DNA from: QHXQ01 sp036389375
GTDB taxonomy: Bacteria; Acidobacteriota; Blastocatellia; Pyrinomonadales; Pyrinomonadaceae
Length of the DNA stretch: 30,488 nucleotides
Assembly: GCA_036389375.1 (NCBI GenBank)
Contig: DASVQA010000153.1
Coordinates: 1 to 30,488 of the forward strand
Direction of reading: 5' to 3'
Each line of letters starts with the position of its first letter. The first letter of the stretch is position 1. A program made the position numbers and the translations under genes. Below the pieces are notes generated by a model. The model was given only the letters and a program-made list of their open reading frames with translations. It searched no databases and was not told the DNA's origin. Positions 17,041 through 23,704 of this stretch are shown piece after piece.

Positions 17041-17225
17041 GCCTTCAGCCCCGCCTGCTTCAAGATGTTATTCAATGTCCCGACCGCCAACTCATCACCC
17101 GCGTGACCGGGCACTGTCACCAACCCCGGCTTCCTCGGATGCTTATATTGATGATGGCTGCCCTTGGTTCTGACCCAATACCAACCATCCTTCTCAATCA
17201 ACTTAACAACGTCTCGGACTTTCAC
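17037..17225 (-). CDS. hicA: HicA-family mRNA interferase toxin
   Basis: This 62-residue protein has a dsRBD-like fold: VRDVVKLIEKDGWYWVRTKG, then SHHQYKHP with the catalytic His24 in the conserved G-S-H, and VTVPGHAGDELAVGTLNNIL, KQAG. HicA cleaves mRNA independently of the ribosome when HicB is lost. It starts at GTG 17225. A promoter-like pair ends seven bases upstream, so the toxin message may be leaderless. All expected residues are present, so the toxin looks intact. Confidence 0.93.
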   Translation of the reverse strand: MKVRDVVKLIEKDGWYWVRTKGSHHQYKHPRKPGLVTVPGHAGDELAVGTLNNILKQAGLKA

Positions 17226-17231
17226 GTCCCA

Positions 17232-17260
17232 ACAATAATTCTACTACGTCAAACGGTCAA
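17232..17260 (-). promoter_or_regulatory. Candidate hicAB promoter
   Basis: On the minus strand TTGACC (17260-17255), a 17-base spacer and TATTGT (17237-17232). The expected start is close to GTG 17225. GGGA lies directly before the GTG, too near to be a normal ribosome binding site. Confidence 0.5.
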
Positions 17261-17300
17261 TACTCTGCCACTCCTAACGTGCCGACAGGATAGTTTGGTA

Positions 17301-17385
17301 AGGAAAAGAGCGCAAAACCACGCGCGCAGCAGGGAACTAGAAAAGGCAGGTAAATCAGACCACAGGGGCAACCAAGCTATCTATC
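17301..17385 (+). pseudogene. Remnant 3' end of a second XRE gene (right direct-repeat copy)
   Basis: In frame it reads KERKTTRAQQGTRKGR then TAA, against EKSAKPRAQKGTRKGK then TAA in the intact XRE gene. The match continues past the stop codon to 17385. Upstream of 17301 the similarity fades within a few codons, so the helix-turn-helix part is missing. It is a decayed paralogue or the scar of a duplication that now flanks hicBA. Confidence 0.75.
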
Positions 17386-17444
17386 AGACAGCGGCGCGCA
17401 GTCTTTATGGCTACGCCTTCTCTGAGTGATTTTGAATAATACCA

Positions 17445-17479
17445 GCTAATGCACGTAGCGCCGCATGGCGTTGTCAGGC
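17445..17479 (-). repeat. Short attC-like site ending the lipoprotein cassette (degenerate)
   Basis: Read on the minus strand it runs GCCTGAC AACGCC ATGC GGCG CTACGTGC ATTAGC. That gives an R''-like box, a CGCC/GGCG stem and an R'-like TTAGC. At 35 bases it is shorter than ordinary attC sites. Its left box with flank, GATGCCTGA (17482-17474), pairs with TTAGGCATC at the other end of the same cassette (17997-17989), as expected for a real cassette. Confidence 0.5.
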
Positions 17480-17997
17480 ATCGACTGACTTGGAACAGGC
17501 CCTTCTTCGGAGGTAACAAATTGTCCCCCAATACCGGAGATGATGACCGGGTCACTCCTTCTGGTACGCGAAAGAGATGTTTTCTATGCCCACGATCTCC
17601 CACTTCCGCAGCACAAGACCAGATTGTAACTCGTAATGCAGCCGAAGCCGGCCAGCCAGCTTTTTCGTAACCCCTTGCTGCTCCGAGCGCGGCGATGTGC
17701 GCGTCCGCATGTCAATGACGAGTGTCGCCTTATTGCCCGCTACTTGCTTCTCTACAATCTCTATTTCCTTCGGCTCGTTGAGATAGAAGCGCCAGCTTGA
17801 AGCTTCCGCCGCGCCGTCCTCCGCCGGCACACTGACCCGCTGGCCGTTGATATCTTCGCGGATCGTTTCCACCGTGATTTCAGGCCGCTGGTCTGCGGGC
17901 GGCGGGCCACCCTCGCAAGCGCCTGCTGACGCTGACAAGAGAATAATCGCTATACATGCAACCCGTTTTTCTAGCTTCATAACAAGAAGATGCCTAA
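17450..17997 (-). mobile_element. Integron-type gene cassette 2 (lipoprotein cassette)
   Basis: This is a 548-bp unit read on the minus strand: it begins TTAGGCATC, has ATG 17980 after a very short leader, carries one gene, and ends with the short attC-like site. Complementary ends (seven to eight of nine bases) fit the rule that the first bases of a cassette pair with the R'' box of its own attC. No integrase gene lies in the window. Confidence 0.6.
17552..17980 (-). CDS. Putative small lipoprotein, cassette gene
   Basis: This protein has 142 residues from ATG 17980. The N-terminus MKLEKRVACIAIILLSASAG is a lipoprotein signal peptide, with Cys22 in SAGAC as the probable lipidated residue. 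The mature part is polar, with EITVETIREDINGQRVSVP, a long beta-rich segment (WRFYLNEPKEIEIVEKQVAG) and ATLVIDMRTRT; it ends with ISFAYQKE. I do not recognise the family. The longer frame to 18025 would start inside the neighbouring attC-like site, so I reject it. It is the only gene of cassette 2 and would act at the cell envelope. Confidence 0.72.
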   Translation of the reverse strand: MKLEKRVACIAIILLSASAGACEGGPPPADQRPEITVETIREDINGQRVSVPAEDGAAEASSWRFYLNEPKEIEIVEKQVAGNKATLVIDMRTRTSPRSEQQGVTKKLAGRLRLHYELQSGLVLRKWEIVGIENISFAYQKE

Positions 17998-18101
17998 TGC
18001 CCGAATTAACCCGCGCCGAGCGCACACATTCAATCTACGACGCAAGGACACAACATGAAAAGAATGCTATCGAGGCGTTGGGTTGAATGAGTTGTTAGCC
18101 C
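17992..18101 (-). repeat. attC recombination site of the HNH-like cassette
   Basis: This is a 110-bp imperfect dyad. On the minus strand it begins GGGCTAACAACTCATTC then AACCCAACGCC, and ends GGCGCGGGTTAATTCGGGC then ATTAGGC. The order and spacing of R'', L'', L' and R' boxes and their wording closely follow the attC of aadA cassettes as I remember it. The central part pairs again (CATTC with GAATG). The TAA stop codon of the upstream gene lies inside the R'' box, a habit of cassette genes. The R' box has ATT where GTT is usual. Confidence 0.78.
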
Positions 18102-18833
18102 GCTTTCTGCTCATCTTCATCTAGCTTCTTCATGTAAGATTCTTCAATAGTCATACAGAAAAACGAAACTGACTCAAAGAATTCAAAGTACCATTGCGAA
18201 TAATTAGGATTGGTTTTAATAAAATACGCACGATAAGAAAATACTCCATTCCCAAATATTTTAGGCTCTACCGACAACACGGCTGCCATCCTTTGCGATA
18301 AATCATCAGGGTCGGGAGAGTTTGCAAACGGCTCTGTCACTCCGATAACGGCATACTTCCCAGGAAGAGCATAACCCTTCTCGTGATAAAAGAGACCTCT
18401 AGCGATACGAGCACCTACAGCACTTAATCTTTCAAGCCAGACTTTGTAGGCGGTAGCCGGGCCCAAATAAATCCCGCTCCGTGTATGTAGCTCAACTTCT
18501 GTAATACCTTCGCCTATGGAACGTAAAAGACTATTCATCTCAGGTCTATAAACTGAGCGGATTAGACTAGGTCGGAGTCGTATAGCCTCTAGATGACTAG
18601 ACACGTCACCCCGCATAAGAAGCATAAGCTTGAAATACTCATCATGCATAGTCCAACGCTGGTTACAATCAAGGCAGCAAGGGACTGTGATTAAATTATT
18701 CGGGCGCGGCTTGGCAAATAGACTCCTAGGGGGAATATGGTCTTTCGTTATAGGGACTATTCTCCGGCAATAAACACACTCGCCAATCTTTTTCTTACTT
18801 TTGGACATTGCGATTCACATATTAGCGGGCTAA
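17998..18833 (-). mobile_element. Integron-type gene cassette 1 (HNH-like gene)
   Basis: This is an 836-bp unit on the minus strand. It starts TTAGCCCGC (18833-18825) and its attC begins GCGGGCTAA (18103-18095), a perfect nine-base complement, which is the defining relation between the start of a cassette and its own R'' box. It carries a single gene with a 25-base leader and is clearly richer in A+T than the polysaccharide genes around it. Confidence 0.75.
18095..18808 (-). CDS. HNH-endonuclease-like zinc-finger protein, cassette gene
   Basis: This is a 237-residue protein. Residues 1-60 carry CVYC (about 12-15), TKDHIPPRSLF with the His of an HNH/beta-beta-alpha-metal site, and CCLDCNQRW with the second Cys pair. 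This arrangement is common in uncharacterised HNH-like proteins found in cassettes and defence islands. The remainder (helical, then LHTRSGIYLGPATAYKVWLE and a C-terminal beta/aromatic region) is not familiar to me. Base composition and codon use are much richer in A+T than the neighbours, a sign of transfer. Nuclease activity is inferred from the motif only. The gene ends inside its attC. Confidence 0.75.
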   Translation of the reverse strand: MSKSKKKIGECVYCRRIVPITKDHIPPRSLFAKPRPNNLITVPCCLDCNQRWTMHDEYFKLMLLMRGDVSSHLEAIRLRPSLIRSVYRPEMNSLLRSIGEGITEVELHTRSGIYLGPATAYKVWLERLSAVGARIARGLFYHEKGYALPGKYAVIGVTEPFANSPDPDDLSQRMAAVLSVEPKIFGNGVFSYRAYFIKTNPNYSQWYFEFFESVSFFCMTIEESYMKKLDEDEQKAG

Positions 18834-18957
18834 CTATAATTAGACCGCTAACAGCGGTAAGTCATGACTATAAGCTGCGTTTTACGGCACAGCGCGGCAT
18901 AACTCGTCAATTTCCAATCTTGCACGCCCGCCTTAGTCTAATGCAATCCTAGCTGGT
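18834..18957 (-). repeat. attC-like site preceding cassette 1 (left half of a split older site)
   Basis: On the minus strand: ACCAGCTA (18957-18950), an 8-base gap, TTAGAC (18941-18936), a central variable part with its own CCGCT/AGCGG hairpin, GTCTAA (18845-18840), five bases, then G at 18834 before TTAGCCC of cassette 1. L'' and L' pair (TTAGAC/GTCTAA). The R'' box has AGG where AAC is usual. Its true partner, TAGCTGGT, lies 1.4 kb away at 17448-17441, just past cassette 2. Confidence 0.6.
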
Positions 18958-19025
18958 GAGCATATACTTGGCCGCCGAGCGCGGGGAAGCAAAACTTGGT
19001 CAGCTTGCATTGGAGGTGGTGGCTG

Positions 19026-19607
19026 ATGAGGTGGAAACTCTGTGTGTGGTGTTGTGTGCTGGTGCTGACGGGTGGTTGTCGGAGCGGGCAGCCACAGGGG
19101 GCTGAGAATGTGAACGGCGGGGTGGCGGAGACGGGGGCGGAGAAGCGCACGATTAAGGTGACGAGCAGCGCATTTCAGGAGGGCGGCGCGATCCCTGTGC
19201 AGTATGCGTGTACGGGGGAGAATGCGTCGCCGCCGCTTGCTTGGGCGGGCGTGCCGGCGGAGGCTAAGACGCTGGCGCTCGTGCTTGATGACCCGGATGT
19301 GCCGGTCACGCCGTTTGTGCATTGGGTGGTCTATAACCTGCCGGCTGCGACGGTGGAGTTGCCGACGGGCGTGCCCAAGCAGGCGGATTTAGCGGGTGGC
19401 GGGCGGCAGGGCCGGAACGGGTTGCTGAAGATCGGCTACACGGGGCCGTGTCCGCCGCCGGGGCCGGCGCATCGTTACTACTTCAAACTCTACGCGCTCA
19501 ACACCACGCTCGACCTGCCCGCAGGTGCGACCAAGCAAGACCTGATGAAAGCGATGTACGGGCACATCATTGACGAGGGGCAGTTGATGGGCCGGTTCAA
19601 GCTGTAA
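19026..19607 (+). CDS. YbhB/YbcL family (PEBP, Raf-kinase-inhibitor-like) lipoprotein
   Basis: This is a 193-residue PEBP-fold protein. GGAGGTGG stands seven bases before ATG 19026, which selects this start over the in-frame start at 18996. The N-terminus MRWKLCVWCCVLVLTGGC is a lipoprotein signal with Cys at LTGGC. The fold shows SSAFQEGGAIPVQYACTGEN, LVLDDPDVPVTPFVHWVVYN (the DPDxP anion-binding motif) and GPCPPPGPAHRYYFKLYAL (GxxPP and His). Family members bind anionic ligands in a small pocket; the bacterial function is unclear. It lies directly to the right of the attC-like region, on the opposite strand. Confidence 0.9.
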   Translation: MRWKLCVWCCVLVLTGGCRSGQPQGAENVNGGVAETGAEKRTIKVTSSAFQEGGAIPVQYACTGENASPPLAWAGVPAEAKTLALVLDDPDVPVTPFVHWVVYNLPAATVELPTGVPKQADLAGGGRQGRNGLLKIGYTGPCPPPGPAHRYYFKLYALNTTLDLPAGATKQDLMKAMYGHIIDEGQLMGRFKL

Positions 19608-19636
19608 CACTCAAGCGCGTGGCGGCGCAGGCGGCA

Positions 19637-20623
19637 ATGAAGATGCTCATACTCACGCACGGGGAAGTCGAGGCGTTGCTGCCCATGCGCGCGTGCATCG
19701 CGGTTATGCGTGAAGCACTCGCAGCACTTGCGCGCAAAGAGATACAGCAACCGTTGCGCGCGGTCTTCAAGCCGACGGGCGCGACCGGATTGCTGGGTTT
19801 GATGCCCGCTTATCGCGGCGGCGCGGAAGCCGTGTTCGGGTTAAAGGCGATCTGTATTTTCCACGACAACCCGGCGCGGGGCCACGACGCGCATCAGGGC
19901 GGCGTGCTGCTCTTTAGCGGCACGACGGGCGAACCGCGCGCCTTGATGAACGCCTCGGCGCTAACGGCGATTCGCACGGCGGCCGTCTCTGGGGTGGCGA
20001 CACAACTGCTCGCGCGTGCGGATGCGTGCGAACTCGCTATCGTCGGCGCGGGCGTGCAGGCGCGGACGCATCTGGCGGCGATGAGTTGCGTGCGTGCGCT
20101 TAAACGTGCACGCATCGTCAGCCGGCGGAGCGAGCAGGCGCATGCGTTTGCTGCCGAGGTGCAGCCGCGCTACCCGTTTCCGGTCGAGGCGGCGGCGAGC
20201 GTCGAAGCGGCGGTCAGCGGGGCGGATTTGATCGTGACGGCGACGAACGCACACGCGCCCGTCCTGCGGCGCGCGTGGCTTGCGCCGGGCGCGCACATCA
20301 ACGCCGTCGGCGCTTGCACGCCCGCCGCGCGCGAGTTGGACGGCGAGACGGTGGCCGCAGCCAGCCTCTTCGTTGACCGCCGCGAATCGGCGTTAGCCGA
20401 GGCGGGCGATTACCTGTGTGCGCTCGCCGAAGGCGCGATCACGCCGCAGCACATACGCGCCGAACTGGGCGAGGTGTTGCTTGGTACTTCCGCCGGGCGC
20501 ACCGCGCCGGACGAGATCACGCTGTTCAAATCGCTGGGCTTGGCGGCGGAAGACTTGGCCGCTGCCGAGTACGTCTACAGCGAGGCGAAACGGCAGGGCG
20601 CGGGCACGTGGGTCGAGTTCTAA
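19637..20623 (+). CDS. Ornithine cyclodeaminase / mu-crystallin family protein
   Basis: This protein has about 328 residues from ATG 19637 (GTG 19619 is possible in frame). The NAD(P)-binding Rossmann core is LAIVGAGVQARTHLAAM. Family segments are LLGLMPAYRGGAEAVFGLKA, then FHDNPARGHDAHQGGVLLF, ALMNASALTAIRTAAVSGVA and INAVGACTPAARELDGETVA. Members include ornithine cyclodeaminase (ornithine to proline), alanine dehydrogenase and imine reductases. The sequence does not tell which reaction applies. It follows the PEBP gene by 29 bases and precedes the epimerase by 126, so a link with polysaccharide is not evident. Confidence 0.9.
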   Translation: MKMLILTHGEVEALLPMRACIAVMREALAALARKEIQQPLRAVFKPTGATGLLGLMPAYRGGAEAVFGLKAICIFHDNPARGHDAHQGGVLLFSGTTGEPRALMNASALTAIRTAAVSGVATQLLARADACELAIVGAGVQARTHLAAMSCVRALKRARIVSRRSEQAHAFAAEVQPRYPFPVEAAASVEAAVSGADLIVTATNAHAPVLRRAWLAPGAHINAVGACTPAARELDGETVAAASLFVDRRESALAEAGDYLCALAEGAITPQHIRAELGEVLLGTSAGRTAPDEITLFKSLGLAAEDLAAAEYVYSEAKRQGAGTWVEF

Positions 20624-20702
20624 CGCCGACCGTGAAGCGCGCCCTGCTGCCGGCCCGGCGCGTTTGCCGCGCGCGTCGCCCGCGTGTTAGCTTTTCGCTT
20701 TT

Positions 20703-20739
20703 CGTGGGCCGCCGATGGACATGTCTGAGCGGGCCCACG
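20703..20739 (+). repeat. GC-rich hairpin upstream of the epimerase gene
   Basis: CGTGGGCC (20703-20710) is perfectly complementary to GGCCCACG (20732-20739), with a 21-base loop, and it ends 10 bases before ATG 20750. There is no T-tract after it, so a simple terminator is unlikely. It would overlap the ribosome-binding region of the epimerase message. Confidence 0.5.
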
Positions 20740-20749
20740 TGCCTTTCGC

Positions 20750-21739
20750 ATGACTCAACAGGACATACTCGTGACCGGCGGCGCGGGCTTCATCGGGTCG
20801 CATCTGGTCGAACGTCTGCTCAATGAGGGGCGCTGGCGCGTGACGGTCGTGGACGATTTCAACGACTTCTATGCGCCCGCGCGCAAACGCGCCAACGTCG
20901 CGCCGCACCTTGGGCGCGTAGGCTTCCGCTTGGTCGAAGCCGACATACGCGACCGCGCTGCGCTCACACGCGTGTTTGCCGAGACGCCGTTCGCGGTCGT
21001 CGTGCATCTGGCGGCGCGCGCGGGCGTGCGGCCGAGCCTGACCGAGCCGCTCCTTTACACGGAGACGAACATCACGGGCACGCTCCACCTGCTCGAACTC
21101 GCGCGCGCGCACGGCGTCAAACAGTTTGTCTTCGGCTCGTCCTCGTCCGTCTATGGCATCAACGCCAAAGTGCCGTTTAGCGAAGACGATCCGACCAGAC
21201 AGCCGATCTCGCCCTACGCCGCGACGAAAGCGGCGGGCGAACTGCTCTGTCACACCTACGCGCACCTGCACGGGCTGCGCGTCGTGGCGCTCCGCTTCTT
21301 CACCGTGTACGGCGCGCGGCAGCGCCCCGATCTGGCGATTCACAAGTTTGCGAAACTGATTAGCGCCGGTCAGCCGATCCCCGTCTTCGGCGACGGCACG
21401 ACGCGGCGCGACTACACCTACATTGATGACATTATCGCGGGCGTGCGCGCGGCCATTGATTACGATGCGAGCCTGTACGAAGCGATCAACTTGGGCGAGT
21501 CGCGCACGGTCGAACTGCGTGAATTGATCGCGCTGCTGGAACAGGCGCTTGGGCGCAAGGCCACGATTGATCGTCAACCCTTGCAGCCCGGCGACGTGCC
21601 GCAGACCTTCGCCGACATCACCAAAGCGCAGCGCCTGCTCGGCTACGCGCCGCAGACCAATATCGAAGAAGGGATCAAACGTTTCGTCGCGTGGTTCAAC
21701 GAGGCGGAGGTCAGAGGTCAGAGGTCAGAGGTCAGTTGA
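20750..21739 (+). CDS. NAD-dependent epimerase, UDP-glucuronate 4-epimerase-like
   Basis: This is a 329-residue extended SDR. It has GGAGFIGSHLVERL at the N-terminus, HLAARAGVRPSL, then SSSSVYGINAKVPFSEDDP and YAATKAAGELLCHTYAHLHG with the catalytic Tyr-x-x-x-Lys, LRFFTVYGARQRPDLA, and RRDYTYIDDI. This wording is closest to UDP-glucuronate 4-epimerases, which make UDP-galacturonate; a related 4-epimerase remains possible. It would pair logically with a nucleotide-sugar dehydrogenase. The last ten residues (EVRGQRSEVS) are not part of the fold: they are encoded by a tandem GAGGTCA repeat that has run into the gene. Confidence 0.9.
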   Translation: MTQQDILVTGGAGFIGSHLVERLLNEGRWRVTVVDDFNDFYAPARKRANVAPHLGRVGFRLVEADIRDRAALTRVFAETPFAVVVHLAARAGVRPSLTEPLLYTETNITGTLHLLELARAHGVKQFVFGSSSSVYGINAKVPFSEDDPTRQPISPYAATKAAGELLCHTYAHLHGLRVVALRFFTVYGARQRPDLAIHKFAKLISAGQPIPVFGDGTTRRDYTYIDDIIAGVRAAIDYDASLYEAINLGESRTVELRELIALLEQALGRKATIDRQPLQPGDVPQTFADITKAQRLLGYAPQTNIEEGIKRFVAWFNEAEVRGQRSEVS

Positions 21740-21818
21740 GGACAAAGTTCAAGCTTGCAAGTGCAACGTTTGGCGTTTCCACGCGCGGCTTCGCCTTGCC
21801 CTCTGCCCTCTGATCTCT
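21707..21818. repeat. GAGGTCA heptamer array with partial inverted copy
   Basis: Four perfect tandem GAGGTCA units occupy 21707-21734, covering the last codons of the epimerase gene. A weaker reverse-complement copy built from CCTCTGC/CCTCTGA units lies at about 21799-21818, five bases before ATG 21824, and pairs with roughly 17 of 20 bases of the array. The spacer contains AAAGTTCAAGCTTG. Confidence 0.8.
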
Positions 21819-21823
21819 CTGTT

Positions 21824-22846
21824 ATGAAAGAAGGCTTGTTGCAGTATCTTGCGTGCCCGGTGTGCGGGGGCGAGATTGTGTTGGCGGCGGTCGCGGCGCG
21901 TGAAGAGGGGCGCGGCTGGACGGAGGTGTTGGAGGGCGAACTGGCCTGTCGCGCGTGTGCGCGGCGGTTCGCGGTGCGACGGGGCGTGCCGCGCTTCGTG
22001 GACGCCGAGCGGGTTTCGCCGGCTAAGGCGGCGACGGCCGCGAACTTCGGCTGGCAGTGGCAGCATTTCACGCAGCACGACGAGCGTTACGCCGAGCAGT
22101 TGCGCGGCTGGCTTGCGCCGGTCGAGCCGGAATTTTTTCGCGGGAAGAATGTGCTGGAAGGCGGTTGTGGCAAGGGGCGGCACACGCGGCTCGCGGCCGA
22201 GTGGGGCGCGCGGGCTGTCGTCGGCATTGACGCCAGCGCCGCCGTCGAGACGGCTTTTGCCGCCACGCGCGAGCTTGAGCACGCGCACATCGTACAGGCG
22301 GACATCTATCAACTGCCGCTCAAGCGCGCGTTCGACTATGCCTTCTCGGTCGGCGTGCTGCATCATCTGCCCGATCCGCGTGGCGGGTTCGGCGCGCTCG
22401 CCGCTAAAGTGCGACCGGGCGGACACCTCTCGGCGTGGGTCTATGGCGCGGAGAATAACGGCTGGCTCGTGCGCTGGGTCTCGCCGCTGCGCGAGCGCGT
22501 GACCTCGCGCATCAGCCGGCGCGCGCTGTTGCACCTATCGAAACTACCGGCGGCGCTCATGTACACCGCGACGAAACTGGTCTACGGCCCGCTCGCACGC
22601 AACAACGTCGCGCGCCGCGCCGTTGTGCCGCACCTGTTCTATCACGATTACCTCTGCGCCATCGCGCCCTTCGGCTGGCGCGAGCAGCACACCATTGTGT
22701 TCGATCATCTGGTTGCGCCCGTCGCCTATTACATCTCGCACGCCGAGTTCGCCGACTGGTGGCGACAGGTCGGCGCAACCGATGTCGTCATCGGCTGGCA
22801 CAACAGCAACTCGTGGCGCGGCTTCGGGCGGATAAAAAAGTGCTGA
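21824..22846 (+). CDS. Trm112-like zinc-ribbon plus class I methyltransferase fusion
   Basis: This 340-residue protein starts at ATG 21824; the open frame upstream to 21755 reads through the repeat region. Residues 1-65 form a Trm112/YcaR-like domain, with LLQYLACPVCGG and LACRACARRF giving four cysteines for zinc, then FAVRRGVPRFVD. A methyltransferase domain follows: VLEGGCGKGRHTRLAAEWGA (motif I), VGIDASAAV, FDYAFSVGVLHHLPDPRGGF and VRPGGHLSAWVYG. Such fusions are common in polysaccharide and natural-product loci. The methyl acceptor is probably a sugar, by context only. Its stop codon lies inside the next heptamer repeat. Confidence 0.9.
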   Translation: MKEGLLQYLACPVCGGEIVLAAVAAREEGRGWTEVLEGELACRACARRFAVRRGVPRFVDAERVSPAKAATAANFGWQWQHFTQHDERYAEQLRGWLAPVEPEFFRGKNVLEGGCGKGRHTRLAAEWGARAVVGIDASAAVETAFAATRELEHAHIVQADIYQLPLKRAFDYAFSVGVLHHLPDPRGGFGALAAKVRPGGHLSAWVYGAENNGWLVRWVSPLRERVTSRISRRALLHLSKLPAALMYTATKLVYGPLARNNVARRAVVPHLFYHDYLCAIAPFGWREQHTIVFDHLVAPVAYYISHAEFADWWRQVGATDVVIGWHNSNSWRGFGRIKKC

Positions 22847-22914
22847 GTCCTGAGTCCTGAGTGCTGAGTGAAAAGCTTGGCCGTAGCTCAGCACTCAGGA
22901 CTCAGCACTCAGCA
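22841..22914. repeat. Inverted repeat of heptamers (TGAGTCC/TGAGTGC)
   Basis: The left arm at 22841-22869 is four heptamers (TGCTGAG, TCCTGAG, TCCTGAG, TGCTGAG plus T). The right arm at 22886-22914 is its reverse complement with two mismatches in 29. One further ACTCAGC unit extends to the right. The 16-base loop contains GAAAAGCTTGG. The left arm includes the TGA stop codon of the upstream methyltransferase; the right arm ends 23 bases before ATG 22938. Confidence 0.9.
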
Positions 22915-22937
22915 CTCAGCACTCGGCCCTCTGTTTT

Positions 22938-23693
22938 ATGCAGCAGCACACTTACGCGATCATGTACGAGGTTGAGGGCGCGCACTGGTGGTTCGCGGGG
23001 CGGCGGCGCATCCTCGAAAGTTTTCTGGCGCGCATTGTGCCGACGCTGCCGGTGACGGCGGGCGCGCGCCCGCGCATCCTTGACGTGGGCTGTGGGACGG
23101 GCGCGAACCTTGAGATGCTGGCGCGTTTTGGTGATGCGGAGGGCGTGGACGTGTCGCGCGAAGCGCTCGCGTTCTGCCGGGCGCGGGGCTTGGCGCGTGT
23201 GCGTGAGGGCGCGGCCGAAGAGTTGCCGTATGCGGACGCTTCGTTTGAACTCGTCACCGCGCTTGATGTAGTCGAGCATCTGGACGATGATGTGGCGGGT
23301 CTCGGCGAGATGCGGCGCGTGTTGAAAGTCGGCGGCTGCGCGCTCCTGTTCGTGCCGGCTTTTCAATGGCTCTGGGGCGTGCAGGACGACGTGAGCAATC
23401 ATCGCAGGCGTTACACGCTCGCCAGCCTGCGCCGCGCCGTCGAGGGCGCGGGGCTTAAGGTTGAACGCGCGACCTATGCCAATATAACTTTGCTCGCGCC
23501 GATTCTGCTGGGCCGACTCGTGATGCGCGTGACGGGCGCGCGCCCCGCGTCAGAGAACAACATCAACGTCGCGGCCCTAAACGGCGTGCTCGGCCGCGTG
23601 CTCGGCGCAGAGCGCCACTGGCTGAGCCGCGCCAACCTGCCCGTCGGCGTCTCCGCGATCTGCATCGCGCGCAAAGTGGCTGAGCCGAGTTGA
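22938..23693 (+). CDS. Class I SAM-dependent methyltransferase
   Basis: This 251-residue protein has an N-terminal HTYAIMYEVEGAHWWFAGRR, a phrase typical of a methyltransferase group found in glycan loci. Motif I is ILDVGCGTGANLEMLARFGD, followed by EGVDVSREALAFC, an ELPYADASFELVTALDVVEH stretch, and VLKVGGCALLFVPAFQWLWG. The C-terminal LLAPILLGRLVMRV is moderately hydrophobic. The substrate is unknown. Its TGA is followed 11 bases later by the ATG of the CHAT gene, and a TTG in the CHAT frame overlaps its last codon, so the two are probably co-transcribed. Confidence 0.9.
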   Translation: MQQHTYAIMYEVEGAHWWFAGRRRILESFLARIVPTLPVTAGARPRILDVGCGTGANLEMLARFGDAEGVDVSREALAFCRARGLARVREGAAEELPYADASFELVTALDVVEHLDDDVAGLGEMRRVLKVGGCALLFVPAFQWLWGVQDDVSNHRRRYTLASLRRAVEGAGLKVERATYANITLLAPILLGRLVMRVTGARPASENNINVAALNGVLGRVLGAERHWLSRANLPVGVSAICIARKVAEPS

Positions 23694-23704
23694 GACTAAA
23701 ACTT

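Larger units (their letters stand above)
17226..17551. other. 326-bp stretch without an intact gene
   Basis: It contains the hicAB promoter region, the XRE-tail remnant (17301-17385), the short attC-like site (17445-17479), and then about 70 bases up to the lipoprotein stop codon. A minus-strand open frame covering 17355-17603 overlaps all of these and has no recognisable protein character, so I do not call it a gene. Confidence 0.6.

Noticed and set aside
17355..17603. Minus-strand 82-residue open frame near the lipoprotein gene
   Set aside because: It overlaps the lipoprotein 3' end, the attC-like site and the XRE remnant, and has no start signal or domain.
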